Below the pieces are notes generated by a model. It worked only from the letters and a program-made list of their open reading frames with translations. It was not told the origin of the DNA and made no database searches. Of a stretch of DNA of 39,240 nucleotides, positions 1-7,790 are shown one piece after another; positions within the stretch are counted from its first letter, which is position 1; each line of letters starts with the position of its first letter. The stretch comes from Myxococcus vastator. GTDB taxonomy: Bacteria > Myxococcota > Myxococcia > Myxococcales > Myxococcaceae. The stretch lies in contig NZ_JAAIYB010000023.1 in assembly GCF_010894475.1 (NCBI RefSeq), positions 1 to 39,240 of the forward strand. The letters are read 5' to 3'. A program made the translations under genes and the position numbers.

Positions 1-573
1 ACGGGGCCTGCCGGGCCGACGGGGCCCGCGGGGCAGTCCGTGGTCGGTGCGTCCGAGCCCCCTGGGGCGAACTGCACCTATGGTGGCGTCCAGTACACCT
101 CCGCGTCGGGCATCAACTATGTCTGCAATGGGGCTCCGGGCGACACGCTGGCCTTCGGGTACTTCTATGCCCTGATGCCGCCCGACAACGCGGCGACCGT
201 CGCGGCCGCGTCCGCGGTGGACTTCCCGCGCGATGGCGCAACGAACGGAATCAATCGGGCCAGCGACAGCGAGTTCATCCTGCCCGCGATTGGTGTCTAC
301 GAAGTCTCCTGGCAGGTGAGCGTCACCGAGGCCGGGCAGCTCATCCTGGGGCTCGACAGCGGTGGCGGGGTCGTGGAGCAGATCAGCACCGTGGCTGGCC
401 GCGCTACCGGAGCGTCTCAAATCATGAACCACGTCTTGATCACGACGACCGTGGTGAACTCGGTGCTCACCGTCCGCAATCCCGCGGGGAACTCGCCGGC
501 ACTGACGATTACGCCCCTCGCTGGCGGAACGCGCGCCGTCTCCGCCTCGCTGGTCATCAAGCAGATTCAGTAG
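1..573 (+). CDS. Collagen-like surface protein with BclA-type C-terminal domain (3' part)
   Basis: The reading frame is open from base 1, so the start lies outside the window; 190 residues are visible. The first ten are Gly-X-Y collagen repeats (GPAGPTGPAG). Next is a short Cys-containing module (GANCTYGGVQYTSASG, then NYVCNGAPGD) common in myxobacterial surface proteins. The rest resembles the trimeric C1q/TNF-like C-terminal domain of the spore protein BclA: VYEVSWQVSVTEAGQL, then VGR/AGRATG-like and LTVRNPAGNSPALTITPL segments. Such proteins form trimeric stalks ending in a globular head on the cell or spore surface. A strong hairpin follows the stop codon. The family call is confident; the role in this organism is inferred. 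The number of collagen repeats cannot be judged because the N-terminus is missing. Confidence 0.85.
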   Translation, partial: TGPAGPTGPAGQSVVGASEPPGANCTYGGVQYTSASGINYVCNGAPGDTLAFGYFYALMPPDNAATVAAASAVDFPRDGATNGINRASDSEFILPAIGVYEVSWQVSVTEAGQLILGLDSGGGVVEQISTVAGRATGASQIMNHVLITTTVVNSVLTVRNPAGNSPALTITPLAGGTRAVSASLVIKQIQ

Positions 574-583
574 CTGGACCCCC

Positions 584-618
584 GGAGAGGCCATTCGACA
601 CGTTCGAGTGGCCTCTCC
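584..618 (+). terminator. Rho-independent-type hairpin after the collagen-like gene
   Basis: Two 15-base arms (584-598 and 604-618) pair around a 5-base loop, with a single G-T wobble. The arms begin GGAGAGGCCA and end TGGCCTCTCC. It lies 11 bases after the stop codon. No long T-run follows, as is usual in this GC-rich genome. Confidence 0.75.
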
Positions 619-714
619 TCAGGGGCGATGGTCCGTAGGGCTCTGCCGGACGTGACGTCGACCGTGTTCGGCAGGGCCTTCCGTGGACGAAGGGAAGACG
701 GATGAGGCCCGGTG

Positions 715-780
715 CTACGTCGACGAGCCGTTGCTGGGGCGGGCGGGTGCTGGTGGTTCTTTGCCTCCCTCCGGGTGAGG
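715..780 (-). pseudogene. Degenerate 3' remnant related to the zinc-ribbon gene at 2838-3326
   Basis: Bases from about 708 to 758 align with 2830-2886, the 3' end of the zinc-ribbon gene, including the stop codon. Both copies share GGTGCTACGTCGACGA and then GGGGCGGGCGGGTGCTGGTGG. Read on the minus strand both end in Asn-Gly-Ser-Ser-Thr-stop. Similarity fades beyond roughly 50 bases and no Cys motif is found, so this looks like a leftover of a duplicated or recombined gene end. A shared non-coding repeat is the alternative. Confidence 0.4.
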
Positions 781-893
781 TAAGGACGGCGCCACGGCTT
801 TTCCATCCCCCTCCGGGGGGACGGCGGAGGTCATGAGGGTGGGTATTTCCCGCTCTTCCACTCCCGGAGCGTCAGTGCGGCACTGAGGCCGAC

Positions 894-1202
894 CTAGCTC
901 ATCGGCGGTGCGGCCAGATCCTCCAGAGCGCGCTCCGCCCCATCGGGTGCGGACTTCAATAAGGCCGTCGCTGCCCAGTAGCGGGTTCCTGGCTCGGGCG
1001 CCGTCAGGAGGTTTCGCAGAAGCGGCAGCGCGGCGGGCCCTCGCGTGGTCAACTCGCTCCGCGTCTCGGCAGCGGCGTCGTACTCCCGGTTGGCCGCCTG
1101 GGGCTTCTGGGCGTTCAGCAGGCGTCCATGTCGCGCTGAGACTTCCCGGAAATGGTCCACCAACCGGGCGGTATCAAGCTTTCCGAGTTCGTGTGCCTTC
1201 AT
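894..1202 (-). CDS. DUF2019-like small protein
   Basis: This 102-residue protein starts at the ATG beginning MKAHELGKLD; a longer in-frame opening only runs antiparallel-free into the kinase gene and is not credible. The sequence has the DUF2019 pattern recalled from myxobacteria: an N-terminal LVDHFREVSARHG helix, a central AANREYDAAAETRSEL segment with the conserved Asn-Arg, and C-terminal HEAT-like helices (PALPLLRNLLTAPEPG, then YWAATALLKSAP). No catalytic motif or membrane segment is visible. It lies 92 bases downstream of the kinase gene on the same strand and could be co-transcribed. Function is unknown; the helical repeat pattern suggests protein binding, which is inference. Confidence 0.7.
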   Translation of the reverse strand: MKAHELGKLDTARLVDHFREVSARHGRLLNAQKPQAANREYDAAAETRSELTTRGPAALPLLRNLLTAPEPGTRYWAATALLKSAPDGAERALEDLAAPPMS

Positions 1203-1294
1203 GGCAGGACTCCGAACCACGGAAGAAGAAGGGCTACGCGCCAGGAGGCGAGGTGCGCCGACAGGTCGCGACGTCACGCGTCCTCGCAAGATGT

Positions 1295-2725
1295 TTAAAA
1301 GGGTGGCTCGGAAGGGCCCGAGGTAGATGGCCGCGCTGATGGGAACGTGGGGCCGTAACACGCGCCCTTGTAGATGATGTAATTCCAGTCCGGGTCGCAA
1401 TCCTTCAGCCCCACGTCTAGCTTCACCCAGCACCCACCATTGATGGGGATTTGTGTTTTGCTTGGGCAGCGGCCAGAAGCATCTGTTCGTGTCTGGCCTG
1501 GGATGGGTCTGGGCGGAAGATCTACAGCGATGGTTGACCACGCAGATGGAGCCCGCCGCAGGGGGCCCGGGGCCGTCAATGCGGAGTCTCCGACGGCCAC
1601 GGTGCCGCCATCCTTCACGACCTCGGACCTGGTCGCGTGAGCCTGCTCGGTTTCCTCTGAATCTGCGCGCAGCATCCACATGGCGCCAAGTGCCAGGGCG
1701 CTTCCCATGGCGCCTGCTACCGTGAACCATGACCACCGAGTCCACTGGGGCGCTTGCGCCACGGCAGGGGAGGCGTCAGCTCCAGCGTCGCTGGACTGGA
1801 AGTCCTCCTGGGCCACAAGTGGCAAGTCTGCCTCGGGGCCCGCCTGGGTGGCGGCCCGTGTCAGCGCTTCGGCCAGTTCCTGAGGGCTACCGCGTGTCTC
1901 GGGCTGCACGGCCAGCATCTGGGAAACGAGTTCGCTCAACTCCGCGCAGCATCGAACGTTGACTGCGCATGGCGGCTGAACCGCTGGGCTCGGCAGCTTC
2001 CAGTCGTGGAACGCATCGTCCATCTGCGCCATTCCGAGCGGGTACTCGCCGGTCACGAGCCGGTAGGCTGTTACCCCCAGGGCGAAGACATCATCCGCAG
2101 GTCCGGGCGCGTAGGCGGAAGTCGACTCACGCGTGGGATGCCGCGCCGAGCGCCACGCCTCGGGTGAGCGATAGGGAGGCGTCCCCGGAGGAAACGGCGG
2201 TGGCGTGAGGGGGGCGGCACCTACGTAGTGTCCTGACCCGAAGTCGATCAAGAAGACCTGTTCGTCCGTAGCACGCACCAGCACGTTGTATTCCTTCACA
2301 TCTCTGTGGACCCCGCCCGCGGCATGGGTGGCCTCAAGCGCGCTCGCGAGGCTGGCGAGGACGTTGAGCACTTGCCGCGAGGTGGGGCGTCGCACTCGCC
2401 CCCACTCGGATAGGGACACGCCCTCTATCCACTCCATGGCGAGGTAGGGGTGCGTGGCGCCCGCCGCTTGCTGCCAGTTCCCATGGTCCACCAGGCGCGG
2501 GACGCTCCGATGGCGGACCCGAGAGAGGAGTTCCGCTTCGCGAGTGAAGCGCTCATCGCCTGGGTGCAGTGCGACTTTGAGCGCAACGGGCGCCGAGTGG
2601 CCTGCTGCGTGGATTGCACGATAGACGGCGCCGTAGGTTCCCCAACCTCGGCGCTCCAGCACGCGCCACCGCCCGATGCGTGTTCCTGGTGGCAGACGTG
2701 CTGGATTCAGGTGGCCAGGTCCCAT
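1295..2725 (-). CDS. Membrane-anchored Ser/Thr protein kinase
   Basis: A 476-residue eukaryotic-like kinase. Visible elements are the glycine loop (about 26-35, RGWGTYGAVY), ATP-anchoring Lys50 in ALKVAL, Glu64 in the C-helix, the catalytic loop HRDVKEYNVLV (Asp142, Asn147), DFG at 161-163 and SPEAW at about 187-191. The HRD Asp and its partners are intact, so the enzyme should be active. A 100-residue linker leads to one membrane helix (about 333-352). The last ~120 residues should therefore be outside the cytoplasm, with four Cys in the final third (GRCPSK, GGCWVKL, LKDCDPDW, YKGACYGP). This layout is typical of Myxococcus kinases that couple an external sensor to cytoplasmic phosphorylation. 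The signal and targets are not apparent. Confidence 0.93.
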   Translation of the reverse strand: MGPGHLNPARLPPGTRIGRWRVLERRGWGTYGAVYRAIHAAGHSAPVALKVALHPGDERFTREAELLSRVRHRSVPRLVDHGNWQQAAGATHPYLAMEWIEGVSLSEWGRVRRPTSRQVLNVLASLASALEATHAAGGVHRDVKEYNVLVRATDEQVFLIDFGSGHYVGAAPLTPPPFPPGTPPYRSPEAWRSARHPTRESTSAYAPGPADDVFALGVTAYRLVTGEYPLGMAQMDDAFHDWKLPSPAVQPPCAVNVRCCAELSELVSQMLAVQPETRGSPQELAEALTRAATQAGPEADLPLVAQEDFQSSDAGADASPAVAQAPQWTRWSWFTVAGAMGSALALGAMWMLRADSEETEQAHATRSEVVKDGGTVAVGDSALTAPGPLRRAPSAWSTIAVDLPPRPIPGQTRTDASGRCPSKTQIPINGGCWVKLDVGLKDCDPDWNYIIYKGACYGPTFPSARPSTSGPSEPPF

Positions 2726-2837
2726 TGCAGACCCCGTGCAGAGAGGAGGGGCGCTACGCTGGCGGCAAGCCTACTGGTTGGAACACAGGGTGTCAGGGCC
2801 ATCTCCCGGTCTGCGGGCGCCCCGGGGGTACCCGGTG

Positions 2838-3326
2838 CTACGTCGACGACCCGTTGCCACGCCGGGGCGGGCGGGTGCTGGTGGTGCTCTCCGGCGGGAA
2901 CAGCCAGCCGTCCGTGTCGCGCGGGGCGCTGTTGCTGGTCCGCGACGTCTCCGTGGGCTCCAGGTGCAGGCCACGGCAGCCGCGGCACCAGGACTGGGGC
3001 CGGCGCTCACCGCGCATGATGCGGTAGCCGAAGTCCTGCGCCGTGGGGCCCCTGTGGCCGCAGCGGGGGCAGGTGCTCAGGGACGTGACGCCCGTCTCCT
3101 TCGCCTTCTGCTTGCCATGCTCCACCACCAGCGCCAGCGCCGCGGCGAACCCCACCCGTCGCTCCGAGGCGACGTGGAAGCGCCGGGCGCGCTTGCGGCC
3201 CTTGCCGCCCAGCACCGGTTCCAGGTCCATGCCCCCAAGCAGGTTGCGCTGCTCGAGGATGCGCGTCGAAGAGCTGTTCGCGGTCGAGTGGCTCACAAGA
3301 GCACTCATACCGGGGCGGTCTGACAT
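2838..3326 (-). CDS. Small zinc-ribbon protein, function unknown
   Basis: A 162-residue protein starting MSDRPGMSAL. The middle holds a zinc-ribbon signature, CPRCGHRGP followed about 25 residues later by WCRGCRGLH, giving a CxxC...CxxC metal site. The segment before it is basic (GGKGRKRARRFHVASERR), which suggests nucleic-acid binding. The last 40 residues are low-complexity and proline-rich, and the gene's 3' end is partly duplicated at 715-780. Neither Met1 nor Met7 has a clear ribosome binding site, so the start is uncertain. A 5-bp inverted repeat of GAAC/GTTC type lies about 47 bases upstream. I do not recognise a named family; a transcription or transposon-derived ribbon protein are both possible. 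Confidence 0.6.
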   Translation of the reverse strand: MSDRPGMSALVSHSTANSSSTRILEQRNLLGGMDLEPVLGGKGRKRARRFHVASERRVGFAAALALVVEHGKQKAKETGVTSLSTCPRCGHRGPTAQDFGYRIMRGERRPQSWCRGCRGLHLEPTETSRTSNSAPRDTDGWLFPPESTTSTRPPRRGNGSST

Positions 3327-3372
3327 GCCCTGGGGAGGAGGATGCCTGCCTGCCCTCTCCTCGGCGGGGCAC

Positions 3373-3386
3373 TGAACGAAAGTTCA
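3373..3386. promoter_or_regulatory. TGAAC-N4-GTTCA inverted repeat, possible LexA-type site
   Basis: The bases TGAACGAAAGTTCA form a perfect 5-bp inverted repeat with a 4-base spacer. On the minus strand it reads toward the zinc-ribbon gene as GAACTTTCGTTCAG. This resembles the degenerate LexA motif reported for M. xanthus as I recall it (ending GTTCAGS), with about three mismatches. It is in the only intergenic space upstream of that gene. Assignment as an SOS site is speculative. Confidence 0.3.
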
Positions 3387-3432
3387 ATGAATCCGAGGCT
3401 CTACGCATCCGCCCCTCCCGGTAGGGGGCCGG

Positions 3433-4941
3433 CTACTCCCCGCCGTCCGTGCCGGACATGCCGCCGCCGGCCTCGCTGGTGCCGAAGACGGGGGTGCCGC
3501 CGGGCAGGCTCGGGTCATGCGGGAGGCTGCCGCGCGGGCTGCGCAGGTAGACGAAGGGCGTGGCGAACAGGAAGTTGGACACGCGCGACGTGTAGATGTC
3601 CGCGTACCGCTCCACCTGCCGGGCCAGGTGGCTCTTGTCGTTGCCCGCGCGCGTCAGCAGGCCCCAGATGGGATTGGACAGCTCGGTGGCCGCGCGCGCC
3701 AGGGGCCCCAGCTCCGCGTCCAGCGCCTCCAGCTCCGTGCGCAGCGTGGCCTGCCGCGCCACCAGCTCCGTCTCCGTCGGCGTGTCCGTGCGCGGGCCGT
3801 ACTGGAAGCGCCGCCGCTGGAGCTCCAGGCGAATCTGGCGGCTCTCCGCCTCCAGCCGCTCCTTCACCACCATGCGCTCGGCCAGCCGGGTCTCCGTGGC
3901 ACGGAACGAGGCGATGGCGCGCACCTCGTCCTCCAACTCGCGCAGGATGAGCGCCGTGCGCCAGCGCAGCACGTTCTTCGTCACGTGCACGTCGCCGAAC
4001 ATGTGGTCGCCCACGTAGAGAATCTGGTCACCGTTCATGCCCAGGTGGCGCTCCAGCTCCACCGCGCTGCCGCCGAAGTACGGCGTGCCGGGCTTGAAGG
4101 GGCCTGAGTGCGGACGCAGCAGCGCCTCGCCGCTGGACTCCACGACTTCGAAGAGCGACGAGCGCGTGGTGAAGAACTCCGGCTTGCGCGCGGAGACAAT
4201 CACCACGTCGAAGAGCTGCCGCCACGTCATGCCGTCCGGCAGGTGCCGGTCGAAGGCGAAGTGCATCATGGGCTCGGTGTAGGCCCACTCGCTGTTGGTG
4301 ATGAGCAGCAGCTTCTTGCCAGCGTTGCGCTGGTCCAGCAGCGCCAGCGGCGTCTCCGGGTCGTCGATGACGTAGCGCTCCGGGTCGGCGATGATTTCCG
4401 CCTTCAGCCGCCCCTGCATGTGCGTGGCGTCCAGGTTCTTGCGCACGTGCTCGTAGAGGTCCGAATAGCCCATGGGGCCCGGGAGCTGGCCGGCGTCCAG
4501 CCGGTCCACGAGCTGCGCGTAGATGCACGCCTCCGACAGCGAGAAGAGCGTGTTGAGGAACACCCAGCGCCGCTCGTGCAGGTCGATGATGGTGCGCGCG
4601 TATTCGTCGCGCTGGGCCTCGAAGCTCATGGCCTGCGTGCCGTGCAGCGCCTTCTTCACGAAGCCGAAGCGGTTGGCCTTGAGGAGGTTGCCCTTCTCCG
4701 TGTCGATGATGAGGCCGCGCATCGACAGCTCGGGGTCGAACGACAGGTCCGCCACTGGCCAGCCCTGCTCCACGAGCCGGTCGCGGATGTGCTCGTAGGC
4801 GCGGCGCTCCCACGCCTCCACATGGTAGTGGATGAGCGTGTAATCCATGTCGTAACCCACTGCCTTGATGGCGCGCAGGTTGAGGGTGCGGTTGCAGAAC
4901 AGTCCGCGCTCGGGCGGGGGACCAGGAATGAACGTGCTCAT
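3433..4941 (-). CDS. HAD-superfamily cytosolic 5'-nucleotidase (IMP/GMP-type)
   Basis: A 502-residue protein of the HAD-IG 5'-nucleotidase family (related to eukaryotic NT5C2 and Legionella homologues). HAD motif I is DMDYTL with nucleophile Asp31 and acid Asp33. Motif II is LLLITNSEW (Thr215), motif III Lys is probably Lys253 in SARKPEF, and motif IV is GDHMFGDV (Asp312, Asp317). The family removes the 5' phosphate from purine monophosphates such as IMP and GMP in the cytoplasm. A charged, coiled-coil-like stretch (about 345-410) precedes a C-terminal tail ending in Gly/Asp-rich residues. Length is normal for the family. The start ATG is the only sensible one. It is transcribed away from its neighbours, downstream of glutathione peroxidase on the same strand with a 96-base gap. 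Confidence 0.9.
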   Translation of the reverse strand: MSTFIPGPPPERGLFCNRTLNLRAIKAVGYDMDYTLIHYHVEAWERRAYEHIRDRLVEQGWPVADLSFDPELSMRGLIIDTEKGNLLKANRFGFVKKALHGTQAMSFEAQRDEYARTIIDLHERRWVFLNTLFSLSEACIYAQLVDRLDAGQLPGPMGYSDLYEHVRKNLDATHMQGRLKAEIIADPERYVIDDPETPLALLDQRNAGKKLLLITNSEWAYTEPMMHFAFDRHLPDGMTWRQLFDVVIVSARKPEFFTTRSSLFEVVESSGEALLRPHSGPFKPGTPYFGGSAVELERHLGMNGDQILYVGDHMFGDVHVTKNVLRWRTALILRELEDEVRAIASFRATETRLAERMVVKERLEAESRQIRLELQRRRFQYGPRTDTPTETELVARQATLRTELEALDAELGPLARAATELSNPIWGLLTRAGNDKSHLARQVERYADIYTSRVSNFLFATPFVYLRSPRGSLPHDPSLPGGTPVFGTSEAGGGMSGTDGGE

Positions 4942-5037
4942 GGCCCCCCTGGCTTGCCCCGGAGCGCGCGAAAAGTCACTGCTTTCGTCAGGGCCCGTCC
5001 GCTGGACGGCAGAAGTCCAGCGGCACCCCCGGCCGGC

Positions 5038-5589
5038 TCAGGCCTGCTTCGCGAGCTCCGCGTCGATGGCGGCCAGCAGGCGCGCGTCGTCCGCGGCGAC
5101 GTCCGGCGCGAACCGCGCGGCGACGCGGCCGTCACGCCCGACGAGGAACTTCTCGAAGTTCCACTGCACCTCCGGCACGGCGTTGGCGGTGATGCCGTAG
5201 CCCTGCAGCCGGCTGCGCATGGGGCCTTCGCCCACGGCGTCCGGGATGGCGCCCGTCAGCGCGTGGTAGAGCGGGTGCTTGTCCGCGCCCACCACCGAAA
5301 TCTTGGAGAACAGCGGGAACTTCACGTCGTAGGTCAGCGTGCAGAAGTCCTTGATTTCCGCCTCGCTGCCCGGCTCCTGGCCCAGGAAGTCATTGGCCGG
5401 GAAGCCCAGCACCTCGAAGCCCTCGGCGCGCTTGCGCTCGTAGAGCTTCTCCAGGCCTTCGTACTGCGGCGTCAAACCGCACTTGGAGGCCACGTTGACC
5501 ACCAGCAGGACCTTGCCCTTGAACTGGCCGAGCGACTGCGGGGCACCGTCAATGGACTTGAGGGGAATGTCGTAGAGGTTCTGGCTCAT
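5038..5589 (-). CDS. Glutathione peroxidase
   Basis: A 183-residue Cys-type glutathione peroxidase starting MSQNLYDIPL. The catalytic tetrad region is intact: Cys37 in NVASKCGLTPQY, Gln71 in GFPANDFLGQEPG, and Trp143-Asn144 in VQWNFEKFLV. It reduces hydrogen peroxide or lipid hydroperoxides using thioredoxin or glutathione in the cytoplasm. Bacterial members with these motifs usually prefer thioredoxin; a candidate resolving Cys83 (KDFCTLTYDV) supports this. A much longer in-frame opening upstream overlaps the divergent lipoprotein gene and is not used. The gene is divergent from that lipoprotein, with 108 bases between them. Confidence 0.93.
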   Translation of the reverse strand: MSQNLYDIPLKSIDGAPQSLGQFKGKVLLVVNVASKCGLTPQYEGLEKLYERKRAEGFEVLGFPANDFLGQEPGSEAEIKDFCTLTYDVKFPLFSKISVVGADKHPLYHALTGAIPDAVGEGPMRSRLQGYGITANAVPEVQWNFEKFLVGRDGRVAARFAPDVAADDARLLAAIDAELAKQA

Positions 5590-5630
5590 GCCACACCCTA
5601 TAACCGCTCGGCGGGGCGTAGGCCGGGGAG

Positions 5631-5636
5631 ATTGTA
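5631..5636 (-). promoter_or_regulatory. Candidate -10 element for glutathione peroxidase
   Basis: On the minus strand TACAAT occurs about 42 bases upstream of the glutathione peroxidase ATG, inside a local AT-rich patch (GATTTTACAAT) that stands out in this GC-rich sequence. No good -35 match is seen 17 bases upstream, so the call is weak. Confidence 0.3.
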
Positions 5637-5697
5637 AAATCCAGAATTGACGACTATCCATCACCTCCTTCCAACCTTGCCTCACAGAGGTCTGCCC

Positions 5698-6318
5698 ATG
5701 TCGTGGACGATTCGGAGCCTGCTCCTTGGTGTCTTCCTGCTGTCCGGCTGCAAGCACACGGGAGGCGGCAGCGTCACCCCCACCCCGACGCAGCCGCAGG
5801 CCTGTGATGCGCAGCAGGCGCAAATCTCCCGCGAGGCCGACGCGCGCGCCAGCCCGTGGAGCGTGGAGCAGCACCTGGCGAAGAACTTCCCCGGGAAGAA
5901 GGTGTCGTGGCTGATGACGGACTCCGCGTACCAGAACTTCGTGGTGAAGCCGAACGCGCGGAACTTTGGCCGCTGCAATGACAGTGGCTGCTACCTGTTC
6001 GCCGCGCCGTCGGAGACCATCCAGGCCGCCGTCGAGAAGTCCATGGTGGACGGCGCGCATGACCCGGCGGTGATTGGCCAGGCGCTGGGCCTGCCGGCGA
6101 AGAACTTCGAGGGGCCGCTGCGGATGATGACGCTGGACCTGGCGGCCACCGGCGTGTGCGTGCGCCTGCCCGTGGACAGCGACCCGGGCGTGTGGAAGTG
6201 CACCAGCGAGGCGGACACGGACTGCTTCAAGTTCGGTGGCTACACCTCTGGCGGCGTGCCGGAGCTGATGGTCATCGACGCGCCCGTCTCCCAGGCGGTG
6301 GTGACGGAGATTCCGTGA
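5698..6318 (+). CDS. Lipoprotein of unknown function
   Basis: A 206-residue protein. The ATG at 5698 is chosen over an upstream TTG because AGAGG lies 8 bases before it and a signal peptide follows directly: MSWTIRSLLLGVFLLSGC, with lipobox LSGC and lipidated Cys18. After a Pro/Thr-rich linker (GGSVTPTPTQPQ) comes a globular domain with six more Cys, including CNDSGCYLF and WKCTSEADTDCFKF, so disulfides are likely outside the cytoplasm. No known family is recognised. The next gene starts at the overlapping GTGA, so the two are probably translationally coupled. Confidence 0.75.
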   Translation: MSWTIRSLLLGVFLLSGCKHTGGGSVTPTPTQPQACDAQQAQISREADARASPWSVEQHLAKNFPGKKVSWLMTDSAYQNFVVKPNARNFGRCNDSGCYLFAAPSETIQAAVEKSMVDGAHDPAVIGQALGLPAKNFEGPLRMMTLDLAATGVCVRLPVDSDPGVWKCTSEADTDCFKFGGYTSGGVPELMVIDAPVSQAVVTEIP

Positions 6319-6554
6319 GCGAGGAGCAGGTCCTCATCCAGAGCCCGCTGATGTACCGGCTGGTGCGCTCGGCGGAAGGGGCGCTCTTCCTCGACGTGGT
6401 CGTGGGAGGCATCGCCCAGTTCACGGTGCGGGTGGTCCTCACCGCCCAGGAAGCGGACGCCTACGGCCGGCTGGGCCGCCCCTACGCCGACCGTCTGGCG
6501 ATGGATGTCATGGCCAGCCCGGCGTTCGGTGGGCGGGCCATCCGCGTGCCGTAG
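6315..6554 (+). CDS. Small hypothetical protein coupled to the lipoprotein
   Basis: A 79-residue reading frame begins at a GTG whose last bases form the upstream gene's stop (GTGA overlap). The product starts VSEEQVLIQSPLMYRLVRSA and ends AFGGRAIRVP. It has no signal peptide, Cys or membrane segment. The regular alternation of hydrophobic residues in the centre suggests a small beta-rich fold. Support for its reality is the overlap, strong GC third-position bias and lack of a competing gene. No family is recognised. Confidence 0.55.
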   Translation: MSEEQVLIQSPLMYRLVRSAEGALFLDVVVGGIAQFTVRVVLTAQEADAYGRLGRPYADRLAMDVMASPAFGGRAIRVP

Positions 6555-6710
6555 GGCGCGGTGTGGGGTTGCCGCCCCGGGCCATCTTGGATGGTGGCTC
6601 GGGGGCAGAGCTTGCGGGGGCCCGTTGCACCTTCGTGAATGTGCCGCCGCGCCCGGGTGTCGGAGGCTGACGTCACGTCACCTCCGGCCCGAGCCGCGAA
6701 GGAAGCTTGC

Positions 6711-7358
6711 ATGAAGATGCTGTGGAGTGGGGCGGCCCTGTCCGCCTGTGTGCTGGGGCTCGCCGCCGGAGCAGCCCGCGCCGAAGAGGCGTGGAAGACG
6801 GTGGCGGAGAAGCCCTACGTGGTGAAGGTCCGCGCGCGCCCGGGCTCCGAGGCCAAGGACGTGTGGGCGGAGGGCGAGCTGGCCGCGAGCGCCGCCGACG
6901 TCCAGGCGGTGCTGCGGGACGTGGACGCCTACCGGCGCTGGATGCCGTATGTGAAGGAGTCCCGCATCCTGAAGGACCTGCCGGACGAGGGGCAGCGCAC
7001 GTACACGAAGCTGGACCTGCCGGTGGTGTCCTCGCGCGACTACATCTGCGACGTGGTGCTGGAGTCGAAGCTGGCGGAGGACGGCTCGGGGGTGTTCGCG
7101 CAGCGCTGGAAGGCGACGCCGGACGCCATTCCCCAGCGGCGCGGCACGGTGCGCATCCGGCTCAACGAGGGGAGCTGGCGCGTGGAGCCGCGCGGCGAAG
7201 GGACGTCCCATGCCGTGTACCGCTTCAGCGTGGACCCGGCCGGCTCCATCCCTGGCTTCCTGGCGCGCATGGGGCAGAAGGACGCCGTAGAGGACACGTT
7301 CCGCGCGGTGGAGAAGCGCGCCCGGGAGCGCGCCGCGTCCCGTGCGAAAGCGAAGTGA
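6711..7358 (+). CDS. Secreted START/SRPBCC-domain protein
   Basis: A 215-residue protein with a clear signal peptide (MKMLWSGAALSACVLGLAAG, cleavage after about AARA). The mature part has the START-domain pattern: the opening KPYVVKVRARPGS, DVQAVLRDVDAYRRWMPYVK (the typical D-x-x-x-W-x-P/V segment), SRDYICDVVLES, and a C-terminal amphipathic helix. START domains form a helix-grip pocket for lipids or sterols, so a periplasmic lipid carrier or sensor is likely; this role is inferred. GAAGGA about 9 bases upstream supports the start. The following gene is a DksA-like protein after a 147-base gap. Confidence 0.85.
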   Translation: MKMLWSGAALSACVLGLAAGAARAEEAWKTVAEKPYVVKVRARPGSEAKDVWAEGELAASAADVQAVLRDVDAYRRWMPYVKESRILKDLPDEGQRTYTKLDLPVVSSRDYICDVVLESKLAEDGSGVFAQRWKATPDAIPQRRGTVRIRLNEGSWRVEPRGEGTSHAVYRFSVDPAGSIPGFLARMGQKDAVEDTFRAVEKRARERAASRAKAK

Positions 7359-7505
7359 CGCCGGTGCGCCGCAACCGATGCGGGGCCCTGGCCGGAGTAC
7401 GCAAGCCTTGCGCGCCTCCAGGGGGCTCGCGCCGCGCACCGCAAGGCACGCTTCCTGAAAGCATTACCTGGCGCTGGGCCGTGGTGGCCGCGGTGGGAGG
7501 CGAAC

Positions 7506-7769
7506 GTGGAGCTGCTGGCTCGGGAGGCCCAGGAAGCATTGCGGCAACGCAGCCATCGGCTGCGCGCTCGGGCCTCGTCGGGGGGAGGGGGCCCGTCCTT
7601 CACCCAGGCGGAGGCGCAGGAGCTGCGGGACATCGAGGAGGCGCTGACGCGCATTGCCCAGGGTGAGTTCGGCCGGTGCGCGCGCTGCGGCGGGGCCATT
7701 GGCCGGCACCGGCTGCGCGCTGTCCCAGAGGCCCGGCACTGCCTGACGTGTGCTGCCCTGGCGCGCTGA
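7506..7769 (+). CDS. DksA/TraR-family zinc-finger protein
   Basis: An 87-residue protein starting at GTG, preceded by GGGAGGCG. The C-terminus has the C4 zinc finger typical of the family: Cys58-x2-Cys61 in GRCARCGGAI and Cys79-x2-Cys82 in RHCLTCAAL. The segment LRDIEEALTRIAQGEFG just before it matches the conserved helix entering the finger. It is much shorter than E. coli DksA (151) and closer to TraR, so it lacks the full coiled-coil. The acidic tip residues of DksA are not evident. It may bind the RNA polymerase secondary channel, but that is inference. A strong hairpin follows the gene. Confidence 0.85.
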   Translation: MELLAREAQEALRQRSHRLRARASSGGGGPSFTQAEAQELRDIEEALTRIAQGEFGRCARCGGAIGRHRLRAVPEARHCLTCAALAR

Positions 7770-7790
7770 AGGCCCGCTCCCTGCCCGGGC

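Larger units (their letters stand above)
574..893. other. Intergenic stretch with hairpins and a gene remnant
   Basis: About 320 bases carry no convincing gene. Besides the hairpin at 584-618, it holds a degenerate copy of the zinc-ribbon gene's 3' end (715-780), a small C5/G5 hairpin near 807-820, and a short hairpin (872-877 with 881-886) that could end the DUF2019 gene read from the right. Short open frames here show no recognisable product. Confidence 0.5.

Noticed and set aside
1203-1745. N-terminal extension of the DUF2019 frame into the kinase gene
   Set aside because: Extension is Arg-rich, overlaps the kinase coding sequence in another frame, and the DUF2019 match begins at the internal Met.
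4108-5637. Very long plus-strand open frame (509 codons) across the 5'-nucleotidase and glutathione peroxidase genes
   Set aside because: It is antisense to two genes with clear catalytic motifs; its product is Arg/Val/Leu/Glu-rich, typical of shadow frames in GC-rich DNA.
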